Shown: positions 39,348-48,557, counted from the first letter of the stretch. The stretch: DNA of 64,000 bases from Metallibacterium scheffleri (GCF_002077135.1 NZ_LDOS01000001.1:446219-510218); one strand, 5' to 3'. A program made the numbers and translations. The notes: a model not told the origin generated them from the sequence alone.

Positions 39348-40109
39348 ATGGCACGAGTCCGCAGCCCGAATTACCCGTCTTTGAGCCTACCTTCCGCTAT
39401 TGACGCGGCTCGGAAGATCTACGACAAGGAGCATACGCACAAGGCCGATCCGGAGGTCATGGCAAAGGCTCTAGGCTACAGCGGCATGAACGGGGCATCC
39501 GCAACGGCGCTCTCCGCGCTCAAGAAGTATGGGCTACTGCTAGATGAAGGGAAGCAGCTCAAGATCAGTGCGGACGCGCTCACTATCTTGGTTGACCCGA
39601 AGGATTCTGTTGAACGTGCAAAGCTGATCGTGAAGGCTGCTTTTAGCCCGCAACTGTTTTCGGACCTCAATGAACAGTACGGGGAAACTGTCCCTAGTGA
39701 TGAAAATATGCGGGCTTACCTGCTCAAGCGGGCGTTCTCGCCGTCCACCGTGGATGCACCTATACGTACCTATCGTGAAACAATGGAGCTGGTATCCGAG
39801 GTCAAGAAGTTATATGACCAGGCGGCACAGGAGGTGCAGGACAATCTCCTTGCGAGCGAGCAACAACGGGAATCCACGCGGAACCCAAGCGGCGGCGCGC
39901 CGTCTAAGCAGTATCAATCAAACGTCAACCCATCTATGCGTCAAGACGTATTCTCAATCGAAGAAGGGGCCGTCACCATCGAGTGGCCGGCTGCTCTGAG
40001 TGTTGAATCCCTCAAGGACGTTGAGGATTGGCTGACTATTGTGAAGCGAAAGATTAGCCGATCCGTCCAGAAGCCAGAAGCCAATGGCAAGCCAGAAGCA
40101 GAAGAATAA
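39348..40109 (+). CDS. Unknown protein with winged-helix-like N-terminus
   Basis: A 253-residue soluble protein starting MARVRSPNYPSLSLPSAIDA with a good TAGGAGA ribosome site. Residues 12-85 look like a winged-helix fold (ALGYSGMNGASATALSALKKYG followed by ISADALTILVDP), reminiscent of DUF5343-type proteins. The middle is helical. The C-terminal third has a serine/asparagine-rich linker, then VFSIEEGAVTIEWPAALS and a helix VEDWLTIVKRKIS. Third codon positions are visibly less GC-rich than in the flanking genes, suggesting transfer. It overlaps the next unknown gene by 26 nt. The function is unknown; DNA binding is an inference. Confidence 0.75.
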   Translation: MARVRSPNYPSLSLPSAIDAARKIYDKEHTHKADPEVMAKALGYSGMNGASATALSALKKYGLLLDEGKQLKISADALTILVDPKDSVERAKLIVKAAFSPQLFSDLNEQYGETVPSDENMRAYLLKRAFSPSTVDAPIRTYRETMELVSEVKKLYDQAAQEVQDNLLASEQQRESTRNPSGGAPSKQYQSNVNPSMRQDVFSIEEGAVTIEWPAALSVESLKDVEDWLTIVKRKISRSVQKPEANGKPEAEE

Positions 40110-40323
40110 ATCGGGCCCAGAACCGGAGCGCATCAAGCTCAACAAGCCTTGGGAAAAGGCCGTCGGGGATGCCTTGAGGAAGAAGCGTCCGGCCGAAGGC
40201 TGGCCAGATCAGCCGACACCCGATGTCCCTCCGCTTTATCAGTCGCACCGCGCTGGACGTGTCGCCCGCAAGACTCTGGCGTTCACTGGAAACAACGGCC
40301 AGCACCTGGCCCGCGGCGACTAA
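40084..40323 (+). CDS. Small basic unknown protein, 3' end probably altered
   Basis: A 79-residue frame (MASQKQKNKSGPEPERIKLN) whose first 45 residues are lysine/proline-rich and end KKRPAEGWPDQP, a natural-looking small partner of the gene it overlaps. From about residue 46 the frame runs antisense through the remnant of the HlyD-like export gene, so the original C-terminus was probably lost or replaced at the junction near 40215. The two overlapping genes look like one transcription unit. Confidence 0.5.
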   Translation: MASQKQKNKSGPEPERIKLNKPWEKAVGDALRKKRPAEGWPDQPTPDVPPLYQSHRAGRVARKTLAFTGNNGQHLARGD

Positions 40324-40599
40324 CGCACCCTCGCGTATCGTGATGCGTTGCACCCGACCCGCCGTGGGCGCGGCCAGCGTCAGCAAACCCGTGGCGGGCG
40401 CCAGCATGCCGGTGGCATGCACGCGCCGCGTGTACGTGCCCAGGCTGGCGAACACAGCCAGTACCGCCACGATCAGCACGATGCCGCCTGCCAGCACACG
40501 CGCCGACAGCGGCGTGACCAGACGCAGCTCGCCCAGCCAGCGCTGTTGCTGCGCGTGCAGCGCTTCATCGCGAAACAATTTCCCCGCTGCTGCCGACAT
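40216..40599 (-). pseudogene. 5' stub of a CvaA/HlyD-like export adaptor gene
   Basis: About 125 codons in the HlyD/CvaA style. A cytoplasmic start (MSAAAGKLFRDEALHAQQQ), a membrane helix (about residues 34-56, VLAGGIVLIVAVLAVFASLG) and the first biotinyl-lipoyl-like strand pair (GTYTRRVHATGMLAPATGLL, VQRITIREGALVAAGQVLAVV). Homology stops near 40216, where the overlapping unknown gene's sequence begins, so the coiled coil and C-terminus are missing. CvaA-type adaptors export bacteriocin-like peptides with a peptidase-ABC partner, and none is left here. An alternative ATG is at 40623. The gap 40624-40820 holds nothing recognised. Confidence 0.75.
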
Positions 40600-40820
40600 C
40601 GCGCCATCCCCATGGCTGTCCATGCTGCCCGGCGGTGTCCCCACACGCGCCAAGCGTGGGAAGCACGCTACGGCGGCAGAGGGCACGATCGCCCATGCTG
40701 CAAGTCATGTTCGCCGTGCGCGGTTTCGTGTTTCTTGTGTAGTCACTGGCTGACAAAAAGCGCAGAAGCCAACGCAAATACGCCTCGCACCCCACTGCCG
40801 CGTGCGCCTAAGATCAACCG

Positions 40821-42677
40821 ATGACCCATCCACAGATATCGCTGCTGCGCGCGCTGCTGCTGCCGGCGCTTCTGGCCTTGCTGGCCGGTTGCGCGGTGTC
40901 GCGGCAGGATGTGCGCGCGGCGCGCGTGGTGATGACGCAAAGCCATGCGCTGTATGCGCCGCCGCCGTGCGCGGCGCCGGATCATTGCGCGGCACCATCG
41001 TCACTGCTCGAACTGGCGCGCGCGAACGATCGGGCCAGCACCGCGACGGCGGCGCGCAACAGCGCGATCCTGCTGGATGATCCGGACGCCGCGCTGGCCG
41101 CGCGCCTGAACCTGATCGCTGGCGCGCGCTACAGCATCGATGTGCAGACTTATCTGTGGTCGTTCGACGATGTCGGCAACCTGATGCTGGACGCGCTGCT
41201 GCGCGCGGCGCAACGCGGCGTGACGGTGCGCATCCTCGCTGACCAGCTGTTTTCGTTTTCCAACGTCGGCACATTGGCAGCACTGGCGCGCAGCAGCCCG
41301 CACCTGCACATCCGCTTGTACAACCCCACGTTTGACGAGGCGCACACGCAGCCGCTGCAGTGGGCGGCAGGCATCGTTTGCTGTTACTTCCGTTTCAACC
41401 AGCGCATGCACGACAAGTTGTTGCTGGTCGATGGTCGCGTCGGCATCGTCGGCGGGCGCAATTACGAAAACCGCTATTTCGGCTGGGATCCGAGCCTTGA
41501 TTATCTCGACCGCGATGTCCTGCTCGCCGGCCCGGTGGCGCGGATCATGCGGCGCAGTTTCGATGTGTTCTGGCACAACCCGCGCGCGCTGCCGTTGCCG
41601 CGCTTGCGCGATGTGAATCAGTCGCTGCGCGTCACCAGCGCGGAGGGTCCGCCGTGGACGCCGCCGCCTTGGCAGGATGCCGCGCGCGTGGCCGCCATCG
41701 AGCGCGACGCCGCGGACCCGGCGTGGATGGCGCGGCACGTATTGGCGCACGCCATGCCGGTCGGCGCGGTGGAGTACTACTCGGACCTGCCGGCCAAGAC
41801 CGGGGATCCAGGCCTGCGCAGCGCCGACAAACTGACGCAGCACCTGATGGATGTGGTCGGCGGCGCGCAACACGAGCTGCTCATGCAGACTCCATATCTG
41901 GTGCTCAGCGACCACGCCTACGACCTGCTGCGGCGCCTGCACCGCGAGCGCCTGGCGCTGCGCATGACCGTGTCCACCAATTCGCTGGCGTCCACCGATG
42001 CCTTCGCCGTGTACGCCATCTCGTACAAGCACCGCAAGCGCTACATCAAGCGGCTTGGCTTGCAGGTCTACGAGCTGATGCCGCGGCCCTCGGCGGAGAT
42101 GAGCACGCAGGCCCTGGGCGCGGACATACCAGCCGCCGCCGTGGCGTCGAGCGCACCCGAGCGCGCACCCGTGCTGTCGGTATTCGATTACCCCGCGCCG
42201 CTGCTGACCCCGGGCCCGCGCATCAGCCTGCACGCCAAGTCCTATGTGATCGATGGGCGCATCGCGGTGATCGGTTCACACAATTTCGATCCGCGTTCGG
42301 ATCACTACAACACCGAGAACGGCGTGATCATCGACGATGCCGCGTTCGCGCAGGCGCTGCGCGCCTCGATCTTGCGTGCGACGCACCCGGACAACGCCTG
42401 GGTGGTGGCACGGCGCGACAATCCACCGTTGCTGGGCCCGATCAGCCGCGTGCTGGGCGATATTTCCGCGGCGCTGCCGATCTTCGATTTCTGGCCGTTC
42501 CGTTACGCCACCGACTGGCAGAAGAAACCCGATTGCCCGCCGCTGCTGCCCAGCGACCCGCGCTTTCGTCAATGCTACGAACCGGTCGGCGATTTCCCCG
42601 AGGTGAATCTGTCCGGCAAGGCCATCTATACGCGCATCATCACCGCGTTCGGCGTCAGCTTCAGCGGGATCATGTGA
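40821..42677 (+). CDS. Phospholipase D-like lipoprotein (cardiolipin synthase-like)
   Basis: A 618-residue protein with a lipoprotein signal peptide (lipobox LAGC, Cys24) and two complete HKD motifs, HDKLLLVDGRVGIVGGRNYENR in the first half and HAKSYVIDGRIAVIGSHNFDPRS in the second, as in phospholipase D/cardiolipin-synthase-family enzymes. It would be anchored to a periplasm-facing membrane and act on phospholipids. The C-terminal extension DFWPFRYATDWQKKPDCPPL is typical of the YmdC/ClsC-like branch. It converges on yqeY. Confidence 0.88.
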   Translation: MTHPQISLLRALLLPALLALLAGCAVSRQDVRAARVVMTQSHALYAPPPCAAPDHCAAPSSLLELARANDRASTATAARNSAILLDDPDAALAARLNLIAGARYSIDVQTYLWSFDDVGNLMLDALLRAAQRGVTVRILADQLFSFSNVGTLAALARSSPHLHIRLYNPTFDEAHTQPLQWAAGIVCCYFRFNQRMHDKLLLVDGRVGIVGGRNYENRYFGWDPSLDYLDRDVLLAGPVARIMRRSFDVFWHNPRALPLPRLRDVNQSLRVTSAEGPPWTPPPWQDAARVAAIERDAADPAWMARHVLAHAMPVGAVEYYSDLPAKTGDPGLRSADKLTQHLMDVVGGAQHELLMQTPYLVLSDHAYDLLRRLHRERLALRMTVSTNSLASTDAFAVYAISYKHRKRYIKRLGLQVYELMPRPSAEMSTQALGADIPAAAVASSAPERAPVLSVFDYPAPLLTPGPRISLHAKSYVIDGRIAVIGSHNFDPRSDHYNTENGVIIDDAAFAQALRASILRATHPDNAWVVARRDNPPLLGPISRVLGDISAALPIFDFWPFRYATDWQKKPDCPPLLPSDPRFRQCYEPVGDFPEVNLSGKAIYTRIITAFGVSFSGIM

Positions 42678-42792
42678 TCGCGCGGCCAAGGCGCGTGCTG
42701 TGGCGTTTGTGTGCCGGCGGTGCTTCGCCGCCGCGCGGCGGGGCAAGACACAATCTGCGCCATGCAGCCGTGGCTTGCGTCGCGCGGAAGTC

Positions 42793-43236
42793 TCAGCCCA
42801 GGCGCGCCTTGACCCGTGCCGACAGCGCGGTCATGTCGGCGCGACCGGCGACCTGGGGTTTGAGCGCGGCCATCACCTTGCCCATGTCGCGCGCGCCACT
42901 GGCGCCGGTTGTGGCGATGGCAGCGACAAGCAGCGCTTCAAGCTCGGATTCGCTCAGCGGCGCCGGCAGCCAGGTTTCCAGCTGGGTGATTTCGTACTGT
43001 TCCTGTGCGGCCAGATCGGCGCGCTGCGCGGCCTGGAACTGGGCCAGCGAATCGCGGCGCTGCTTGAGCATTTTTTCCAGCACCGCCAGCACCTGCGCGT
43101 CGTCGAGCACGATGCGCTCGTCGATCTCGCGCTGCTTGATCGCGGCCAAGGCCAGACGCAAAACGCCCAGACGCGGCTTGTCACCCGCGCGCAGCGCGGA
43201 CTTCATGGCCTCGGTGATCTGGTTCTTGAGCGACAT
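42793..43236 (-). CDS. yqeY: GatB/YqeY domain-containing protein
   Basis: A 147-residue helical protein similar to the tail of the GatB amidotransferase subunit. It starts MSLKNQITEAMKSALRAGDK and contains LGVLRLALAAIKQREID, YEITQLETWLPAPLSESELE and MGKVMAALKPQVAGRADM, all family hallmarks. It is probably involved in tRNA-dependent amidation or tRNA binding, unproven. It follows rpsU on the same strand, a common pairing in xanthomonads, but dnaG and rpoD do not follow. Confidence 0.92.
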   Translation of the reverse strand: MSLKNQITEAMKSALRAGDKPRLGVLRLALAAIKQREIDERIVLDDAQVLAVLEKMLKQRRDSLAQFQAAQRADLAAQEQYEITQLETWLPAPLSESELEALLVAAIATTGASGARDMGKVMAALKPQVAGRADMTALSARVKARLG

Positions 43237-43294
43237 GGCAAATCCGCGATAGGTTGCCGATGCAGAGCCGACGCGAGCGGCGCCGGCGCGCGAT

Positions 43295-43510
43295 TCAGAA
43301 CAGGCGGACCTGGCGGGCACCGTCGCGTGACACGCGGCGTGCCTGACGCTTGACCGCGGCAGCGCGCTTGCGCTTGCGTTCCTGCGTGGGTTTTTCGTAG
43401 AACTCGCGCTTGCGGGTTTCGGCCAGCACGCCGGCTTTCTCGCACGTACGCTTGAAACGACGCAAGGCGACCTCGAAAGGCTCGTTCTCGCGCACCTTGA
43501 CGTTGGGCAT
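43295..43510 (-). CDS. rpsU: 30S ribosomal protein S21
   Basis: A 71-residue basic protein, the exact family length. It reads [20 protein letters not shown], then [20 protein letters not shown] and ends in arginine-rich [11 protein letters not shown]21 helps 16S rRNA-mRNA pairing at initiation. A CGGAG ribosome site precedes the ATG at 43510. It is divergent from tsaD across a 51-bp gap, the conserved arrangement. Confidence 0.97.
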   Translation of the reverse strand: MPNVKVRENEPFEVALRRFKRTCEKAGVLAETRKREFYEKPTQERKRKRAAAVKRQARRVSRDGARQVRLF

Positions 43511-43561
43511 GTGCACTCCGGGTAAACTGCCCGTCGATACGGGCGAGCCGGAGAGTATAGC

Positions 43562-44602
43562 GTGGCCGCGGCGCGAGTTTCAAAGCCGGTGCTGGGGGTG
43601 GAAAGCTCCTGCGACGAGACCGGCGTGGCGATCTACGACCTGGCGCTGGGCCTGCGCGCGCACCGCCTGTACAGCCAGGCGGCGATGCACGCCGAGTACG
43701 GCGGCGTGGTGCCCGAGCTGGCCAGCCGCGATCACGTGCGCAAACTGCTGCCGCTGCTCGAAGCCACGCTGGGCGATGCCGGCCTGCGTCCGCGCGATCT
43801 GGGCGGCGTGGCCTATACCGCGGGGCCTGGCCTGGCCGGGGCGTTGCTGGTGGGCGCCGCGACCGCGCGCGCGCTGGCCTGGGCGCTGGACATCCCCGCT
43901 CTGGGCGTGCACCACATGGAAGGCCATCTGCTGGCGCCGCTGCTGGAGCCCGATCCGCCGCAACCGCCCTTCGTGGCGCTGCTGGTGTCCGGCGGCCACA
44001 GCATGCTGGTGCAGGTGGCCGCGATTGGTCGTTACGCGCTGCTCGGTGACACGCTGGACGATGCCGCCGGCGAAGCCTTCGACAAGACCGCGATGCTGCT
44101 CGGCTTGCCCTATCCAGGCGGCCCGGCGCTGGCCAACCTGGCTACGCAGGGGCGTCGCGACACGTATCGCTTCACGCGCCCGCTGCTGGATCGACCGGGG
44201 CTGGATTTCAGTTTCTCAGGGCTGAAGACGCAGGTGCTGCTGGCCTGGCAGCGCAGCGATCAGTCCGCCACCACGCGCGCCGACATCGCCGCGGGTTTCG
44301 AGGTCGCCATGGTCGAGACGCTGGTGGAGAAGTGCCGCCGTGCGCTGCGCGCCAGCGGCGGCACGCGGCTGGTGGTGGCCGGCGGCGTCGGCGCCAACCG
44401 CGCGCTGCGCGCCGCGCTGGCCACGGCAGGCGCCCGCGATGGCTTTCGCACCTGGTTTCCGCGACCGGAATTCTGCACCGACAACGGCGCCATGATCGCC
44501 CATGTCGGTGCGCTGCGCCTCGGTGCCGGTGAGCATGGCGACGCGGCCATCCGCATCTTTCCGCGTTGGTCGCTGGATGGCCTCGGTGCGCTGGCCGCAT
44601 GA
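43562..44602 (+). CDS. tsaD: tRNA N6-threonylcarbamoyladenosine transferase TsaD
   Basis: A 346-residue ASKHA-fold enzyme that completes t6A synthesis at A37 of ANN-decoding tRNAs with TsaB/TsaE. The start block [16 protein letters not shown], the metal-binding [12 protein letters not shown] (H-x3-H, about residue 120), [23 protein letters not shown] and the C-terminal [13 protein letters not shown] are intact. The start is a GTG at 43562. The stop overlaps the folB ATG (ATGA). Confidence 0.96.
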   Translation: MAAARVSKPVLGVESSCDETGVAIYDLALGLRAHRLYSQAAMHAEYGGVVPELASRDHVRKLLPLLEATLGDAGLRPRDLGGVAYTAGPGLAGALLVGAATARALAWALDIPALGVHHMEGHLLAPLLEPDPPQPPFVALLVSGGHSMLVQVAAIGRYALLGDTLDDAAGEAFDKTAMLLGLPYPGGPALANLATQGRRDTYRFTRPLLDRPGLDFSFSGLKTQVLLAWQRSDQSATTRADIAAGFEVAMVETLVEKCRRALRASGGTRLVVAGGVGANRALRAALATAGARDGFRTWFPRPEFCTDNGAMIAHVGALRLGAGEHGDAAIRIFPRWSLDGLGALAA

Positions 44603-44973
44603 GTGACTTGATCTATATCGACGCGCTGGAACTTCACTGCGTGATCGGCGTGCACGCGCACGAGCGGCTGATTCCGCGCAGCGTGCTCTGCGACGTGCAA
44701 TTGGCCTGCGACACGCGCGCGGCCGCGGCTAGCGATCGCCTTGAACACACCCTCGACTACGACGCCATCGCCCAGCGCCTGCGCGCGCTCGCGGCCAGCC
44801 TGCAGCCGGCGCTGCTGGAAACCTTGGCCGAACGCATGAGCGACGTGCTGCAGAGCGAATTCGGCGCTTGCTGGCTGTATCTGCGCCTGGACAAACCCGG
44901 TGCCGTACCTGGCACGCGTGGCGTCGGCATCATCATCGAGCGCGGTTTGCGATGTCCGGATCGGACCGCCTGA
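44599..44973 (+). CDS. folB: Dihydroneopterin aldolase
   Basis: A 124-residue folate-pathway enzyme that cleaves dihydroneopterin to 6-hydroxymethyl-dihydropterin. It has the core [19 protein letters not shown], the TLDYDAI substrate loop with the conserved tyrosine, [13 protein letters not shown] with the key glutamate, and the catalytic-lysine strand LRLDKPGAV. It is translationally coupled to tsaD, as in several gammaproteobacteria. Confidence 0.94.
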   Translation: MSDLIYIDALELHCVIGVHAHERLIPRSVLCDVQLACDTRAAAASDRLEHTLDYDAIAQRLRALAASLQPALLETLAERMSDVLQSEFGACWLYLRLDKPGAVPGTRGVGIIIERGLRCPDRTA

Positions 44974-45065
44974 AGCTCATCTGCCGCGATTCCCGGGTGG
45001 CCTGAACAGTTAAGCTGCGGCACCCATCTAGTTGCTGGTTTTGTACTTCACCACGGAGTTGCACC

Positions 45066-46094
45066 ATGTCACGTCAATCCATTGTCGCGCTGCTGGCCTT
45101 GGCGCTGATCAGTCTGGCGCGGCTGGCCGGAGCCGCCCCCGCCGACCCGGTGACGGCCGCTGGCAACACGCCGCCGGCACGCGCGTCGCTGGGGCAATTC
45201 GAGCACGACGTGCTCAGCATCGTCGCTCTGCGCAATGAAGCCGATCGCCTCGCCGGTGCTGCGGTGCTGGCGCGCGCGGTGCCGGATCTGCCGTCGGTGC
45301 TGACCTATCAGACGTTTCTGGCGCGCGCCGAAGCCGCGCCCGGAGCCGGTGCCGCGGTGCAATGGGTGGCGCTGGGCAATTGCGGCAAGGTTGGCCCGCA
45401 GCCCGAGGATTGCATCAATGTCAGGGCGCTGGCACGGCTGGAAAAACTGGCCCCGGACAATGCCGCGGTGTGGTTGCTGGCGTTTGATCGCGCGCGCCAG
45501 CGCGGTGACGACAAGGCCGCGCGCGAAGCGCTGACGCGCGCCGCCGCGGCCACGGAATTCAGCACGTACTACGGCGTGCTGCTGCACGCCGTGCTCGAAA
45601 CCACGCGCGCCTTGCCGATGTCGGCAGCGCTGGTGCACGAACTCGCTGGCGCGGATGGCAACGCCTATGCGGTGACCTACATGATCGCCGCCGGCAACAT
45701 CATGTACCTGCCTACGCCGTCGCTGGCCCCGGTGTTCGAGGCGTGCAAGGCACCCGGCAAGGACGCCACGCTGCGCGCGCAGTGCACGCGGATCGCGCAC
45801 CTGCTGACGTGGGGCGACACGGTGATCGCGCACGCCGCAGGCCTGGCCCTGCAGGAGCGCCTGGCGGACAGCGCCGACGCGCGCGCGCATGTTGCTGCCG
45901 AGCGCCGCACGCTGGCCTGGCAGACCCAACAGTATGCCGCGCAAGTGCTGAAGGCGCGCAACGACCGCGCGCTGGCCGCGCGTCTGGTGCAACTGGTACT
46001 GCAAGGCGGCACCGAAAACTCGATCCAGCTTGCCTTGCTGCGGAGTGCCGGCATCGACACCACACCGCCGCTGGATTGGCAGGCAGGGCAATGA
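45066..46094 (+). CDS. Secreted protein of unknown function
   Basis: A 342-residue protein with a clear signal peptide (SIVALLALALISLARLAGAA, cleavage after about residue 24). The mature part is alanine-rich and helical, with segments such as LARLEKLAPDNAAVWLLAFD and ALTRAAAATEFSTYYGVLL that look like degenerate helical (TPR/Sel1-like) repeats, and scattered cysteines (GNCGKVGPQPEDC) that may form disulphides. I do not recognise the family. It sits alone between folB and the MFS exporter on the same strand. Confidence 0.72.
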   Translation: MSRQSIVALLALALISLARLAGAAPADPVTAAGNTPPARASLGQFEHDVLSIVALRNEADRLAGAAVLARAVPDLPSVLTYQTFLARAEAAPGAGAAVQWVALGNCGKVGPQPEDCINVRALARLEKLAPDNAAVWLLAFDRARQRGDDKAAREALTRAAAATEFSTYYGVLLHAVLETTRALPMSAALVHELAGADGNAYAVTYMIAAGNIMYLPTPSLAPVFEACKAPGKDATLRAQCTRIAHLLTWGDTVIAHAAGLALQERLADSADARAHVAAERRTLAWQTQQYAAQVLKARNDRALAARLVQLVLQGGTENSIQLALLRSAGIDTTPPLDWQAGQ

Positions 46095-46145
46095 TTCGCC
46101 GCCACAAATCCCCCTCTCGCGCGCCCCTGCGCGCTGCGTGCGGGC

Positions 46146-47384
46146 ATGGCTGATCCGGTCGGCATGCACGTCGCGCCGGCGCTGGCGCGTGAGCGCACGC
46201 GCTACCCGGTGCTCGGCGCGATCAGCTTTTCGCACCTGCTCAATGACATGATGCAGTCACTGATGCTGGCCATCTATCCGCTGTTGAAGGGCAATCTGCA
46301 CCTGAGTTTCGGGCAGATCGGCCTGATCACGCTGGCCTACCAGATCACCGCTTCGATCCTGCAGCCGCTGGTGGGACTCTACAGCGACCGCCGCCCGCAC
46401 CCCTACTCGTTGTCGATCGGCATGGGCTTCACCTTCATCGGGCTGCTGCTGCTGGCGCGCGCCGACAGCTTTGTGCACGTGCTGCTGGCGGCGGCCTGCG
46501 TCGGCATGGGCTCGTCGATTTTCCATCCCGAGTCCTCGCGTGTGGCGCGCATGGCGGCGGGCGGACAGCATGGCCTGGCGCAGTCGATCTTCCAGGTCGG
46601 CGGCAATGCCGGCAGCGCGCTGGGACCACTGCTGGCCGCGGCCATCATCATCCCGCTCGGACAGGGCAGCATCGCGTGGTTCTCGCTGGCCGCGCTGCTG
46701 GCCATGGCGGTGCTGTTTTTTGTCGGGCGCTGGTCGCGGCGCCAGGCGTCCCCAGGCCGGCGCAAGCCCGAAGTCGCGCCATCCCGCGCGCATCCGCCCA
46801 AGCTGGTGCGCAAGACCATGGCCGTGCTGATGGCGCTGGTGTTCTCCAAGTTTTTCTACCTGGCTTCGATCAACACCTACCTGATTTTTTATCTGCAGCA
46901 TCGTTTCCACATCGGTGTGCGCGACGGCCAGATCCACTTGTTCATTTTCCTCGCGGCGGTGGCTGCGGGCACCCTGCTGGGCGGGCCGATCGGCGATCGC
47001 ATCGGACGCAAGCGCGTGATCTGGGCGTCGATCCTCGGCGTGGCTCCATTCACGCTGGCGCTGCCTTATGTCGGCCTCGAAGCCTCGGCGGTGCTCACCG
47101 CGATCATCGGCTTCACCCTGGCTTCGGCGTTTCCGGCGATGGTGGTCTACGCGCAGGAGCTGATGCCTGGCCGCGTTGGCGCGGTGTCGGGATTGTTTTT
47201 CGGTCTGGCGTTCGGTCTGGGCGGCATCGGCGCCGCAGTGCTGGGGCAACTGGCCGACGGCATCGGCATCGTCGGCGTGTACCAGGTCTGCGCGTTCCTG
47301 CCGCTGATCGGCCTGCTGGCGTATTTCCTGCCGGATTTGCGTAGCCTGCATCAGGCCACGGCTGTGGCGCGGACCGCAGCCTGA
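46146..47384 (+). CDS. MFS transporter, fosmidomycin-resistance (Fsr) type
   Basis: A 412-residue major facilitator with 12 predicted helices. N-terminal signature ISFSHLLNDMMQSLMLAIYP, loop motif VGLYSDRRPHPY and the family block GMGSSIFHPESSRVARMAAGG match E. coli Fsr. The second half has the loop GDRIGRKRVIW. It probably exports a toxic or overflow compound; the real substrate is unknown. Convergent with nagA, with only 8 nt between the stops. Confidence 0.88.
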   Translation: MADPVGMHVAPALARERTRYPVLGAISFSHLLNDMMQSLMLAIYPLLKGNLHLSFGQIGLITLAYQITASILQPLVGLYSDRRPHPYSLSIGMGFTFIGLLLLARADSFVHVLLAAACVGMGSSIFHPESSRVARMAAGGQHGLAQSIFQVGGNAGSALGPLLAAAIIIPLGQGSIAWFSLAALLAMAVLFFVGRWSRRQASPGRRKPEVAPSRAHPPKLVRKTMAVLMALVFSKFFYLASINTYLIFYLQHRFHIGVRDGQIHLFIFLAAVAAGTLLGGPIGDRIGRKRVIWASILGVAPFTLALPYVGLEASAVLTAIIGFTLASAFPAMVVYAQELMPGRVGAVSGLFFGLAFGLGGIGAAVLGQLADGIGIVGVYQVCAFLPLIGLLAYFLPDLRSLHQATAVARTAA

Positions 47385-47392
47385 CACGCCAC

Positions 47393-48556
47393 TCAGTTGG
47401 CGCGCGCTGCTGCCGTGACGTGTTGTTCGCGGATGCCGCCACACCAGACCGAGCGTACCTCGAGCGCGCCGTCCAGCGCGACCAGATCGGCGCGATATCC
47501 GGCGGCGATCTGACCGTGGCTTTTATCGAGGCCCAGCACGGCGGCGGGATAGGTCGATGCCATGCGCAAGGCTTCGGCCAACGGCACATCGAGCAGGTGC
47601 ACCGTGTTGCGCACCGCGCTGGCCATATCCAGGCATGAACCCGCGAGCACGCCGTCGACGGTGGTGCAGCGTCCATCGCGGCAGGTGATGACGCGCCCGC
47701 CCAGCCTGAAGTCATTTCTTTTTCCACCCACGGGCGGCATGGCGTCGGTGACCAGAACGACCTTGCCGCGGGGTTTTGCGGCCAGCGCGATGCGTAGCGC
47801 GGCAGGATGCACGTGCTGGCCATCGACGATGATGCCGCACCAGCTCGACCGGTCCTCCAGTGCGGCGCCCACGACACCGGGCGCGCGTCCCTGCAGTGGC
47901 GACATGGCGTTGAACAGATGGGTAAAGCCGCTCATGCCTGCGTCCAGCGCGGCACGCGTGACTTCATAGCTGGCATCGGTGTGGCCAGCGGCGACGATGA
48001 TGCCGTGCTGGCAAAGCTGTGCGATCCGGGCGTGATCGACCTGTTCCGGAGCCAGCGTGAGCAGCGTGCGGCCATGCCCCGGCGCGGCCATCAGATCGAT
48101 GTCCGCTTTATCAATGTCGCGGAAAGTGCGCGGGTCATGCACACCCTTGCGCGCGGCGGCGATGAATGGCCCCTCGATATGGATGCCAAGTAGGCTGGCG
48201 ACAGACGTAGCCATGGCCGTGCGCACCGCATCGATCGCGGCGCGCAAGACATCGCGGTCGGAGCTGATCAGCGTCGGCAGCATGCCGGTGGTGCCGAAGC
48301 GGCGATGCGCGCTGGCGATACGGCGCAAGGCTTCGACATTGGGCGCATCGTTGAACAGCACGTCGCCGCCGCCGTTGACCTGCAGATCAATGAAGCCTGG
48401 TGCGAGCACCAGGCCATCCAGGTCAATCAGCTCGCAGTCGTGCAGGGATTGCTCGGCGCGCGTTACATCGACGATGGCATCGCCTTGCAGGCGCACGCTC
48501 AGACCTGTTTCGAGACCGCGCGGGGTGAGCACGCGCGCATTGATCAGCGCCTGCAT
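47393..48556 (-). CDS. nagA: N-acetylglucosamine-6-phosphate deacetylase
   Basis: A 387-residue amidohydrolase converting GlcNAc-6-P to glucosamine-6-P and acetate. Visible: LAPGFIDLQVNGGGDVLFND, LLGIHIEGPFIAAARKGVHD, AAGHTDASYEVTRAAL, GFTHLFNAMSPLQGR, WCGIIVDGQHVHP and the late catalytic aspartate in VLVTDAMPPVGG. It is the last gene of the leftward nagP, nagR, nagB-II, nagA series, 1 nt after nagB-II, so probably co-transcribed. The acetate released could feed the acs enzyme elsewhere in the window. Confidence 0.95.
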   Translation of the reverse strand: MQALINARVLTPRGLETGLSVRLQGDAIVDVTRAEQSLHDCELIDLDGLVLAPGFIDLQVNGGGDVLFNDAPNVEALRRIASAHRRFGTTGMLPTLISSDRDVLRAAIDAVRTAMATSVASLLGIHIEGPFIAAARKGVHDPRTFRDIDKADIDLMAAPGHGRTLLTLAPEQVDHARIAQLCQHGIIVAAGHTDASYEVTRAALDAGMSGFTHLFNAMSPLQGRAPGVVGAALEDRSSWCGIIVDGQHVHPAALRIALAAKPRGKVVLVTDAMPPVGGKRNDFRLGGRVITCRDGRCTTVDGVLAGSCLDMASAVRNTVHLLDVPLAEALRMASTYPAAVLGLDKSHGQIAAGYRADLVALDGALEVRSVWCGGIREQHVTAAARAN

Positions 48557-48557
48557 G

